NCBI GenBank assembly: GCA_047631555.1
Contig: JBLHZY010000001.1
Location: 1,116,001-1,180,000, forward strand
Length of the DNA: 64,000 nucleotides
Source of the DNA: JBLHZY01 sp047631555
GTDB lineage: Bacteria > Pseudomonadota > Alphaproteobacteria > Rhodobacterales > Rhodobacteraceae
Reading direction: 5' to 3'
Of the stretch, positions 41,288 through 49,559 are shown piece after piece. The notes under the pieces are model-generated. The model did not search any database. It saw only the letters and a list, made by a program, of their open reading frames with translations, and was not told where the DNA came from. A program made the position numbers and the translations under genes. Position 1 is the stretch's first letter. Every line of letters starts with the position of its first letter.

Positions 41288-44200
41288 TTAAATAACTGTC
41301 ACGCCATCTTCGACCATCACGCGGCCTTCATCATCACCAAGGGTGAAGATGTGGTAGGTTTGACCCTCGATAACCGTTGTGTTGCCAGTCGCCTGACCAC
41401 CAACAATCGAAACCGTATCGTCGACACCGCCGTGAACCGTCAGATCGTTGGAATGATCTGAGAGGCCCTCTAGCTGAGCGGCATTGATCGTAAGGGTACT
41501 GTCCTCGGCAAAGCGCAGATCGACCGCTTCGATTTGGAAGTTCGCAAGGCCCGGATTGCTCAGATCAACAACCGATGTGGTCGCTTCATCCAGAACAAAC
41601 ATTGTGCCTGTATTGTTGCCAGCGTGATCTTGGGCCGTGACCACAAGATGCGAACCATCGGGAATGGTGTTGTTGAAATCAAACTCCATCTCGCCGCGGC
41701 TGTTTGGCCCGGTTGCATCAAAGGACACATCCGAGGCAACGCCATCGTGATTGACCTGCTGGATATCGTAGCTGGCGAAATCCTCGGCATTGGCCGTGCT
41801 GATCCCGCGCCCCCCGTCAAAGCCGCGCTCATAGGCGGTGATAACGGGCGCTTCTGCGATCGTATCGACCATGAAGGTCTCTGTGATCGAGCGCATGTTG
41901 CCCGCCGCATCAATCGCCGAAATCTGCGCCGCTGCGGTATATTCGCCGCCGGGAATTTCCGCAGCGGTGAAATCAACCGTCCAATTGCCGCTTGCATCAA
42001 CATTGGCCGCGTGGGTGATCCCATTGACCGTAATGGAAACCTGCGAACCGGCCTCAACCGTCCCGTTCAGGGTCAGCCCATCGGCGCGCTCGGCAGCATT
42101 CAAGAAACCGTCGCCCTCAATCTGACCGGCAAGGCCAAGGTTGTTTACAAGCGTATCGACCCGCACCGAGCTGTTGATTGTATCAACGTTTCCAGCGGCA
42201 TCCGTTGCCGTCACAACAATCGCCTGATTGCTTTCGCCCGCAGGAATATCGCCCGCGCCAAAATTAACCGTCCAATTGCCATTCGCATCAACCGATGCTG
42301 GGCGCGATGTCGCGCCAAAGCGCACCGAAACGCTCGAACCCGGCTCAACCGTGCCATTCAGCGCAAGACCGCCCGCGGCCTCAGATGCGTTGATGATATT
42401 GTCGCCCGCAATTGGATTGGTGATTTGCGTGAGGTTCATCACGGCCGTATCGACATGAACCGTATCGCTCACCGAGCGGGTATTGCCCGCGCTATCCGTG
42501 ATGGTCGCGCTGATCGGCGCATCATATGTGCCTTGGGGAATTTCAGCCGCCGCAAAGAGGCTGGACCATTGGCCATTGGCATTGGCGACAACATTATGCG
42601 TCGTCCCGCCAAGCGCCACGGCAACCGTAAGGCCCGGCGTCGCTGTGCCGGTAAGCATGACACCATCGGCGCGCTCAACGGCGTTGATCGTGTCATCGCC
42701 CTCAATCGCAGCCGCGCTCAGGGCAACATCGCCCGCAACCGTATCAATGCGCACCGTGGAATTGGCGGTCGTAACATTGCCCGCAGGGTCCGTCGCAACG
42801 GCCGTAACGGTCGCATTATATTCGCCCGAGTTGATCTCATAAGCGGCAAAGCTCGCGCTCCAGCTGCCATCTGCGGCCACTGTCGCGCTATGCGTTACTG
42901 CGCCAAGCGAAACCTGCACGGTCGAGCCGGCTTGCGCCGTTCCGGTCAGAACAACCCCGTCGGAAGCCTCGGCTTGGTTGATGATATTGTCGCCTTCGAT
43001 CGGCGCGCCAATCGCAACGGCGCCGTGGGTATCCACATGGATCGCGTGCGTCGTTGAAGCAGAGTTGCCCGCCCAATCGGTTGTCGTCGCGGTGATGGTT
43101 GTGTCATATTCGCCCGCCGGCAAATCGCCCGGCGCAAAGGTTACGCTCCAGCCGCCATTCGCGCCAACAGTCACAGTGCGGCTCGCGCCCTCAATCTCAA
43201 TAACAACTGTCGAGCCAGGCTCGGAATTGCCGTTGATGATCACGCCGCCAGAGGCTTCGGTCGAGTTAACGACATTGTCGCCCGCAACCGTATTGACCCC
43301 GATAGGGCCCGCGACCGTATCGACAACAATCGTGTCGGTGAAGGTCTGCGCGTTGCCGTGAATATCGGTGGTGATAAAGGTGACACCGGCCTCATATTCG
43401 CCCGCAGCCAATTCGCCCGGCGCAAAAGAGAAAGACCAAGCGCCGGTCGAGCTGACAGTCGTGCTGCGCTCAATGCCGCCCACTTGGATCATCACGGTCG
43501 CGCCCGCTTCGCCTGTCCCGGCAATATCAACGCCATCCGCATAATCGACACCATTCACAACGTGACTGGCGGATTTCAGACCGGATTGAACCGACAAATC
43601 AGGTGGGGTCGTATCAATAAGCACCGAAGGACCGGCCAGACCGATCACATCGCCATCAGGCTCAGTGATGGAAACCGAAACGTCATATCCGCCATCAACA
43701 GGCAAAACGCCCGGAAGGAAAGTCGTTGTCCATGAGCCGTCGCCGCCCGCCACAACATCTTGTGTCGTGCCGCCAAGCGTTACCGCAACACTCGAGCCTG
43801 GCTCGGCTGTACCCGTAACAACAACTGAATCCGCAGGATTGCCATTTTCATCGCCAACAACAACGACATCGCCGCCATTAACCGTCGGCTCAACAGGAAC
43901 GGGCTGATTGCCGCCCCCACCGCCGCCGCCACCGCCGCCAGCGATAAGACCGGCGCCCGCAAGGCCTGCGGCACCTGGCCAAAGGCCCGCCAATAAAGGC
44001 GCTGCAATTGGCGCTACAACCGGCTCAATACGCTCTAGATCAAAGAAGACCAGATCATCATTTGGACCCCATTTCTCAAGGCCCGCGCTCTCATATACAT
44101 AGCTCGCCGCAACCTCGCCCTCGCCAACATCTGCCAGCTCAACGCGGTTCAAGCTCCCGTTATCGCTTAAGAAAAGCGACTTTTCAGGGCCCATGTAGAA

Positions 44201-44407
44201 CCCTTCAAGTACAACCGTCGAGCCATCTGCCAGCAAGAGCTGAAGATTGCCTCCGACGCGGGTATAAGAAACGACTTGCCCCGTGCTGAGATTGAGAGAA
44301 ACTTCCCGACTTCCAGCCGTTGACAATACGCCGCCAACGTCGCTTGCAAGTGTTCCAGTTTGAGTAAGACCTGCGCTATCGCGCACAACATAATCCATAG
44401 CAACCAT
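41288..44407 (-). CDS. Ig-repeat adhesin with BapA-type prefix domain, T1SS substrate
   Basis: This 1039-residue surface protein has a BapA/LapA-like prefix at 1-130 (STGQVVSYTRVGGNLQLLLADG, ELADVGEGEVAASYVYES). A hydrophobic stretch PLLAGLWPGAAGLAGAGLIA and about ten Gly follow. Seven tandem Ig-like domains of about 97 residues fill roughly 172-880, five sharing the GDNIINxxEAxxGVxLxGT opening and a VDT end. The C-terminus (FRFAEDSTLTINAAQLEGL-like, then HGGVDDTVSIVGG, QTYHIFTLGDDEGRVMVEDGVTVI) is the T1SS end module. No RTX nonapeptides are present. GAAG at 145-148 could be a LapG-type cleavage site, but no LapG/LapD is nearby. The RBS is weak. Confidence 0.85.
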   Translation of the reverse strand: MVAMDYVVRDSAGLTQTGTLASDVGGVLSTAGSREVSLNLSTGQVVSYTRVGGNLQLLLADGSTVVLEGFYMGPEKSLFLSDNGSLNRVELADVGEGEVAASYVYESAGLEKWGPNDDLVFFDLERIEPVVAPIAAPLLAGLWPGAAGLAGAGLIAGGGGGGGGGGNQPVPVEPTVNGGDVVVVGDENGNPADSVVVTGTAEPGSSVAVTLGGTTQDVVAGGDGSWTTTFLPGVLPVDGGYDVSVSITEPDGDVIGLAGPSVLIDTTPPDLSVQSGLKSASHVVNGVDYADGVDIAGTGEAGATVMIQVGGIERSTTVSSTGAWSFSFAPGELAAGEYEAGVTFITTDIHGNAQTFTDTIVVDTVAGPIGVNTVAGDNVVNSTEASGGVIINGNSEPGSTVVIEIEGASRTVTVGANGGWSVTFAPGDLPAGEYDTTITATTTDWAGNSASTTHAIHVDTHGAVAIGAPIEGDNIINQAEASDGVVLTGTAQAGSTVQVSLGAVTHSATVAADGSWSASFAAYEINSGEYNATVTAVATDPAGNVTTANSTVRIDTVAGDVALSAAAIEGDDTINAVERADGVMLTGTATPGLTVAVALGGTTHNVVANANGQWSSLFAAAEIPQGTYDAPISATITDSAGNTRSVSDTVHVDTAVMNLTQITNPIAGDNIINASEAAGGLALNGTVEPGSSVSVRFGATSRPASVDANGNWTVNFGAGDIPAGESNQAIVVTATDAAGNVDTINSSVRVDTLVNNLGLAGQIEGDGFLNAAERADGLTLNGTVEAGSQVSITVNGITHAANVDASGNWTVDFTAAEIPGGEYTAAAQISAIDAAGNMRSITETFMVDTIAEAPVITAYERGFDGGRGISTANAEDFASYDIQQVNHDGVASDVSFDATGPNSRGEMEFDFNNTIPDGSHLVVTAQDHAGNNTGTMFVLDEATTSVVDLSNPGLANFQIEAVDLRFAEDSTLTINAAQLEGLSDHSNDLTVHGGVDDTVSIVGGQATGNTTVIEGQTYHIFTLGDDEGRVMVEDGVTVI
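41770..43890 (-). repeat. Seven tandem Ig-like coding repeats in the adhesin gene
   Basis: Units of about 290 bp encode the seven Ig-like domains. Amino-acid similarity between units 3-7 is high at the GDNIIN opening and VDT border, but DNA copies are diverged, so slipped-strand change in copy number should be slow. Confidence 0.75.
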
Positions 44408-44852
44408 TTTAATACCGCTCTACCTCGTTGGTGCCGCAACTTTTGTGCCGCTTATATTCAATTGCCTCCAGCCTTACAGGAATCGTGATTCTCGCGCTAG
44501 GGTAAAATTTCCAGTTTCCGCAAAATGCTGTGAAATCAACCCAAATGTTGTGTTTTTATAAACAATAGGCCCCAATTGGCCGGCCTCTATGGGCGACCGC
44601 TAGGGCTAGAGGCCAAACCTCTCACTTCATTGGATCAATTCATTGGGGACTTCGCAGGATATCGCGCACAGCAGAGCCAAAACCCGCTGAAGCATTAAAT
44701 TCAGTGCTATTTATGAAGGGTTTCGTCGCCCCAAGAGGGAGCGCAAAATCAATTCCCCCAAGGGGCGCGCCAATCAATTCCCCAAGAGACTCGCAAACTA
44801 ATTCCCAAAGGGGCACGCCAGTGTTCCGCCAAGGGGCGCGCCAAATGAATTC
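44408..44852. promoter_or_regulatory. Adhesin leader/promoter region (445 bp) with inverted repeats
   Basis: The gap upstream of the minus-strand adhesin holds a palindrome GAATC-GT-GATTC (44480-44491), an inverted repeat GGCCTCTA (44582-44589)/TAGAGGCC (44607-44614), AT-rich sequence around 44540-44570, and most of a GC-rich tandem repeat (annotated separately). No ORF is convincing. Separate control of the adhesin from the exporter genes upstream is likely. Confidence 0.45.
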
Positions 44853-44873
44853 CTAGGGGCGCGCCAAAAAAAT
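44728..44873. repeat. Six imperfect 22-27-bp GC-rich tandem repeats at the 3' end of the KpsE-like gene
   Basis: Units begin near 44728, 44755, 44780, 44804, 44827 and 44852. The core is CCAAGGGGCGCGCC followed by an AATCAATTC-like tail. Three units contain the palindrome GGCGCGCC, and CCCC/GGGG arms flank an AA. The last unit overlaps the final codons and stop of the KpsE-like gene, so the array seems to have grown out of the coding end. Confidence 0.8.
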
Positions 44874-46187
44874 CTTGATCATAACAAACATGCTCAACAG
44901 CCCAAAGAACGCCACCAAAGCGCTGATGATCGGGTTTGGCGCGGATGGCTGGCCGGATGTGCGCGGCGGAACGATCACTTGAAACGTGCTGCGCCCCAAT
45001 GCCGCCGCATCGCCAGCCTGCGCCAAAGCGGCCAAACTCGCGCTCAGCGTCTCCTCAGCAATCCGGACCTGAAGCGCTGCGAGCTCGTTCTCAACCAACA
45101 ATGCGTTGAGCGATTGCGCGCCCTCCTGCGCTTCAACCAACAAGCGCCGTTCCTGTTCAATACGTGTGCGCAGCAATCGCTCACGCTCGACCAAACGCTG
45201 CGTTGCATAACTTCCCGCTTGCCCGCCAACCTCAGCCTGCTGGATAAGGCTCACCAATGCCAAGGCCTCGCTCTCCATTTGCTGAATATTGGCATAGACC
45301 CCCTCAATTCGGGCCTGAGGGCTCACCTCGCCGCTCGAAATTTGCCGCGATATCAAGAGCTTTTGCGCCTCCGATAAACCAACTCGCGCCTCATCGACGG
45401 AACTGCGCGCCTGCGCCATCCGCTGTTCAAATAGCGCGTCAGACAGATCATTAATCTGGACCGCCGTGCGCGCCAGAATGGCCTCAGAAATCAAAATGGC
45501 CTGATCCGGCGTGGGCGCACGCACATAAAGCGTCATCAAACCTGTCTGAATATTGATCGAGCTATCGACGAAACGCGTGAATTGATCCCGCTTGGAAATC
45601 CGCAAAATCGGGAAATCGCGCAGCCTGCGCACCGGATCCATTTCATCAGAGCTCAGCCGGCTGATCAGGCCAAGCGCGCCCTCAAGATCATCCATAAGCG
45701 CCTGAGATCGCACATATTCATCGGCCATAAAGGCTTCGTTCATCTGGCTCGGCGCGGCCAGTGATCCCAGCAATCCGCCAAGATCAGTGCCACTACTGCT
45801 CCCCGGTTTTGCAATCACAACAACCGCGCGCGCCTCAAAAAGCGGCACAGCGATCAGCGATTGATACCCAAGCACCAAAAGCGCCGGCCCAAAAACAAAG
45901 ATCGCCAATTGACGGAGCAACTGCGCCTTTCGCGCCTTTGCGCGCGCTACGAATTCACTTTGCGCCGCGCCAATGGTGCCCCGGTCCGACACCAAGCGCC
46001 GCGCCTCTGCCTCGCGGTTCTGGTTCGAGACGCTTTGCGCGCGCGCCTGCTCTTCTTGCGCGATCTTCGCCCGCTCCTCGCGCCAAGCCTGCGCACGCAG
46101 ATCACTATCCGCCGCGATCACATTGGAACGCTGAACACCTTGCTCGTCATCCGCTTCCCTTTGGCTTTCAGACCTTTTCAAGAGCAT
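44853..46187 (-). CDS. KpsE/Wzz-like polysaccharide co-polymerase or export protein
   Basis: This 444-residue protein has a charged Gln/Glu/Arg-rich cytoplasmic N-terminus (1-88), then TM1 (about 90-112, LRQLAIFVFGPALLVLGYQSLIAVPLFEA), a periplasmic Wzz-like domain with long coiled coils (250-400), and TM2 near the end (ISALVAFFGLLSMFVMIKIFL). This matches the PCP-3 family (KpsE, BexC, CtrB). The start may be ATG 46187, but AAGGGGAGG abuts it; TTG 46181 has better spacing. It overlaps the KpsT-like gene by 20 nt. Its last codons lie inside the 44.8-kb tandem repeat. Confidence 0.8.
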   Translation of the reverse strand: MLLKRSESQREADDEQGVQRSNVIAADSDLRAQAWREERAKIAQEEQARAQSVSNQNREAEARRLVSDRGTIGAAQSEFVARAKARKAQLLRQLAIFVFGPALLVLGYQSLIAVPLFEARAVVVIAKPGSSSGTDLGGLLGSLAAPSQMNEAFMADEYVRSQALMDDLEGALGLISRLSSDEMDPVRRLRDFPILRISKRDQFTRFVDSSINIQTGLMTLYVRAPTPDQAILISEAILARTAVQINDLSDALFEQRMAQARSSVDEARVGLSEAQKLLISRQISSGEVSPQARIEGVYANIQQMESEALALVSLIQQAEVGGQAGSYATQRLVERERLLRTRIEQERRLLVEAQEGAQSLNALLVENELAALQVRIAEETLSASLAALAQAGDAAALGRSTFQVIVPPRTSGQPSAPNPIISALVAFFGLLSMFVMIKIFLARP

Positions 46188-46863
46188 CCTCCCCTTGTTG
46201 GTCCCCAGACATCACGCTGCCTTGGCGCAAAACCTCCATCGCCAATTCTACATCACAAACCGGCGACAACATCCCGTTTACAAGAACAAAAATGCGATCG
46301 CACCACTGCTCAATTTGGCGCGGATTTTGCGAAATCAGGATCAAGCCCGCATGCTGCAATCGCTGCGATAGCCGCGCCTCGATTGCTTCGTTATTTCTCC
46401 CCGCGGATAGGCCAAGCAGCTCATCAGCAACATAAACGTCACAGCGCGGCGCCAGCGAACAAGCCAACGCAATTTGCACGCGCTGCGCCGAGGAAACCGC
46501 ACTTACCGGTCGCGAAAGCAGCTCCGAAATCCCGGGCCAGCTTTCGACAAATGCCAACATCTCCTCGCAATTTTCGCCCGCAAGCTGCGCAAGCAGAAAA
46601 ACATTCTGCGCGACGCTCAAATCTTGATGAAGCGCGCCGCCATAGCCAAGCGGCCATGAGATCCTCCCGCGAACCTCTATCACCCCGCTATCAGGCCGCT
46701 CATTCGCGCAAAGCAAACCCGCCAATGTCGATTTTCCCGCGCCCGGCGCAGCAAGAACCCCAATTCGTTCGCCCGCCCCAAAGACAGCATTCGCGCGCTC
46801 CAATATCACCCGTTTCTTGCCGGCAACTGACACGGATTTACGAACATTCGACAGAATAATCAT
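46168..46863 (-). CDS. KpsT-like polysaccharide-export ABC ATPase
   Basis: This 231-residue ATPase has Walker A GAPGAGKST, Walker B VYVADELLG, and a divergent signature SSAQRVQIALA in place of LSGGQ, as KpsT proteins also diverge there. The switch residue position reads ILISQNPRQI, lacking the usual His. ATG 46863 overlaps the permease stop (ATGA). A longer frame 12 codons upstream was rejected. With the permease it forms an ABC-2 exporter. The missing switch His may reduce or alter hydrolysis. Confidence 0.78.
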   Translation of the reverse strand: MIILSNVRKSVSVAGKKRVILERANAVFGAGERIGVLAAPGAGKSTLAGLLCANERPDSGVIEVRGRISWPLGYGGALHQDLSVAQNVFLLAQLAGENCEEMLAFVESWPGISELLSRPVSAVSSAQRVQIALACSLAPRCDVYVADELLGLSAGRNNEAIEARLSQRLQHAGLILISQNPRQIEQWCDRIFVLVNGMLSPVCDVELAMEVLRQGSVMSGDQQGEDALEKV

Positions 46864-47663
46864 CGCCCGCTCCGCCTCAATCCACGCAGCGCGATCCAAC
46901 GCTCAAGCACCAGTGATAAAAGGAAAAATACCGTTGCAATCGTGAATGGATACCAAGCTTCAGCAATCTGCGACTGATACCCCAAAAAATATCCGCTGCG
47001 CATAATCTCGACAGCATGAAACAGCGGGCTGAACCAAAGCCAGTCCTGCGCCGAAGCGGGCATCTCCATCGCCGCATAGAAAACCCCAGAGGCCCAAAAC
47101 ATCGGGCGCAAAATGATCGGAACGGCCCGCGCGAAACTATCGCTCCAAAGCCCAAGAACCGCGGCAAAGCGCCCAAAACTTGCGCCAAGCAGCCAGGCCA
47201 AGCCAAGCCCCAAGATCAGGGAGGCGATATCATGCGGAGGGCGAAGGTCAAAAAACAGCGTAAAGCTTGCAAAAATCACCCCAGACAGGATCACAAAATT
47301 GAGCAACTCAAGATATGCCGAGGCCATCATCAGATCGCCATATCCAATCGGGCGGATCATCAGCAACTTTCGACCCGCTTGAACCGAACGCGCCATCGAT
47401 GCGATCGTTTGGCGAAACAAAATATAGGGCAAAATCCCCGTTGCAACAAAGAGCTCGGGCGCAACAGCAACCGGGGGAACGCGCTCCAAAATCTGAAAGG
47501 CAATCACGACAAAAGCGATCCAAAACAACGGCGTAAGATAGGCCCAAAGATACCCCAAAGCACCGCCCGCATAGCGCGTTTGCCGCTCTCGGCGCATCAA
47601 AGCGGCCAAACGCGCGCCATAAGATAAAACCCCGATTTGGGCAGGGTTCTGCGCGCCAATCAT
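46860..47663 (-). CDS. KpsM-like polysaccharide-export ABC-2 permease
   Basis: This 267-residue permease starts with a cytoplasmic amphipathic part ALMRRERQTRYAGGALGYLWAYLTPLFWIAFVVIAF, a recognisable ABC-2 (KpsM/RfbA) motif. Six membrane helices are visible, with a typical FWASGVFYAAMEMPASAQDWLWFSPLFHAVEIMRSGYF C-terminal region. It is the first gene of the KpsM-T-E set. No glycosyltransferase, KpsD/Wza-like channel or KpsC/S gene lies in the window, so it is an orphan exporter locally. Confidence 0.83.
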   Translation of the reverse strand: MIGAQNPAQIGVLSYGARLAALMRRERQTRYAGGALGYLWAYLTPLFWIAFVVIAFQILERVPPVAVAPELFVATGILPYILFRQTIASMARSVQAGRKLLMIRPIGYGDLMMASAYLELLNFVILSGVIFASFTLFFDLRPPHDIASLILGLGLAWLLGASFGRFAAVLGLWSDSFARAVPIILRPMFWASGVFYAAMEMPASAQDWLWFSPLFHAVEIMRSGYFLGYQSQIAEAWYPFTIATVFFLLSLVLERWIALRGLRRSGR

Positions 47664-47827
47664 TGCAGACCCTCCGCAATCATCAGCTCAGCGCTTCTAT
47701 CCCTTTGATGCAATGCGCCTTTTGCCACGCTGCCCGCCTTTGCCTTTGGCCCGAGCAAACGATTACCGCCCTCAGGTTGAGGCCGTTTTAGCGCGTTATT
47801 GGTTAATGTTCGGTTTCCCTCAGAGGG

Positions 47828-49483
47828 CTAGCGCTGTGCGGTTTGCCAATTGGGATGGATCCACGGGGCGCTATTTTCAGGCGCAAGCATGCCTTTGCCA
47901 AGGATATGATCGGCTGCCTTTTCGCCGACCATGATCGAGGGGCCATTGAGATTGCCATTGGGAATGCGCGGAAAAACCGAGCTATCGGCTAAGCGCAGCC
48001 CCTCAACCCCGATCACCCGACATTCCGGATCGACCACGGCGCCAGGATCATCGCGCCGCCCCATCCGCGCGGTTCCGCAAGGATGATAAGCGCTCTCGGC
48101 ATGTTCGCGGATAAACGCATCGATCTCCTCATCGCTTTGCACGCCAATTCCGGGTTGAATTTCGCTCGCAACAAAGGGGGCAAACCTGGGCTGGTTAAAG
48201 ATTTCGCGTGTGAGGCGAATACAGGCACGAAACTCTTCCCAATCAGAGGCTTGCGACATGTAGTTAAACTGAATTCTCGGCGCATCTTTGGGATCTTTCG
48301 AGGCCAAAGTCACCGCCCCGCGAGAGGCCGAGCGCATCGGGCCAACATGGGCCTGAAATCCATGCCCTTCGGCCGCCGCGCGCCCGTCATATCGCACCGC
48401 AATGGGGAGGAAATGATACTGAATGTCGGGGTATTCTACCCCCGCTTTTGAGCGGATGAAGGCTGCGGATTCAAACTGATTTGAGGCCCCCAAGCCACGC
48501 TTGGTCAGCAGCCATTGCGCGCCCACAAGCGCTTTGCCAAGCAGGTTCCAATAGCGATACAGCGTGATCGGTTGGCTCGCGGCCATCTGGAAATAGACCT
48601 CCAAATGATCCTGCAGGTTCTGCCCAACGCCTGGACGATCTGCGATCACTTCAATGCCATGTTCTGAAAGATGCGCCGCAGGGCCGATGCCCGAAAGCAT
48701 CAAGAGCTTAGGCGAGTTGATCGAGGAGGCCGCAAGGATCACTTCGCGCGCCGCATGGATCACCTCGACCGCCGCGCCCCGCAGAACCTCAACCCCCGTC
48801 GCGCGGCCCTCTTCAACAATAACGCGCGTCGCTAAGCCACGGATAACTTTGCAATTTCCGCTCTTCAACGCAGGGCGCAAATAGGCATTCGCCGCAGACC
48901 AGCGCCGCCCGCGCCAGACCGTCTGCTCCATCGCGCCAAAGCCCTCTTGCTGGGCGCCATTGTAATCCTCGCTGACCGGATAACCCGCCTCAACGCCCGC
49001 CTCAACAAAGGCCGCATGCAGCGGATTATCACGCGGGCCACGAGTGATATGCAGCGGCCCTTTATGCCCGCGCCACGCCGAGCGCTTGCCCCGCCCGCCA
49101 TGCCAATGCTCCATCCGCTTGAAATAGGGCAATACGTCGGCGTAGCCCCAACCATCCGCCCCCGCATCCTGCCAATGATCGAAATCGCGCGCATGGCCGC
49201 GCACGTAAACCATCCCGTTGATCGACGAGCTGCCGCCCAAAACCCGCCCGCGCGGGGTCGCCAATTTGCGCCCGTTCAGATGCGGCTCTGGCTCAGACGA
49301 ATAACCCCAATCATATAGCGGCATGTTCATCGGATAAGACAGCGCGCCGGGCATTTGGATAAACGGGCCCGCGTCCGTTCCGCCATGTTCAATAACGATC
49401 ACAGAGGCGCCAGATTGGCTCAACCGATACGCCATCGCACAGCCCGCCGAGCCTGCACCAACAATCACATAATTCGCTTGCAT
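47828..49483 (-). CDS. betA: Choline dehydrogenase (GMC oxidoreductase)
   Basis: This 551-residue FAD enzyme oxidises choline to betaine aldehyde. FAD-binding YVIVGAGSAGCAMAYRL opens the protein; GMC motif 1 is GRVLGGSSSINGMVYVRGHARDFDHW and GMC motif 2 is AREVILAASSINSPKLLMLSGIGP. The catalytic His is in AYHPCGTARMG. The C-terminal PRIPNGNLNGPSIMVGEKAADHILG is typical of BetA. It is last gene of betI-betC-betB-betA, 76 nt after betB. Confidence 0.94.
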   Translation of the reverse strand: MQANYVIVGAGSAGCAMAYRLSQSGASVIVIEHGGTDAGPFIQMPGALSYPMNMPLYDWGYSSEPEPHLNGRKLATPRGRVLGGSSSINGMVYVRGHARDFDHWQDAGADGWGYADVLPYFKRMEHWHGGRGKRSAWRGHKGPLHITRGPRDNPLHAAFVEAGVEAGYPVSEDYNGAQQEGFGAMEQTVWRGRRWSAANAYLRPALKSGNCKVIRGLATRVIVEEGRATGVEVLRGAAVEVIHAAREVILAASSINSPKLLMLSGIGPAAHLSEHGIEVIADRPGVGQNLQDHLEVYFQMAASQPITLYRYWNLLGKALVGAQWLLTKRGLGASNQFESAAFIRSKAGVEYPDIQYHFLPIAVRYDGRAAAEGHGFQAHVGPMRSASRGAVTLASKDPKDAPRIQFNYMSQASDWEEFRACIRLTREIFNQPRFAPFVASEIQPGIGVQSDEEIDAFIREHAESAYHPCGTARMGRRDDPGAVVDPECRVIGVEGLRLADSSVFPRIPNGNLNGPSIMVGEKAADHILGKGMLAPENSAPWIHPNWQTAQR

Positions 49484-49559
49484 TTTCGCCCCTCAGGAAA
49501 CACGCAACCAAATATGCGCTAATTATTTCAATGGCTTAAAAGGTAAAGCTAAAGTCGCT

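Noticed and set aside
41534..43057. 507-codon open frame on the plus strand opposite the adhesin
   Set aside because: The repetitive adhesin codons create a long repetitive antisense frame; there is no RBS or family match.
41288..44407. RTX toxin
   Set aside because: No GGxGxDxUx nonapeptide repeats and no toxin or acyltransferase gene; Ig-like repeats point to an adhesin.
44728..44873. Possible att or integron recombination site array
   Set aside because: No integrase or cassette genes nearby and repeats are contiguous and imperfect.
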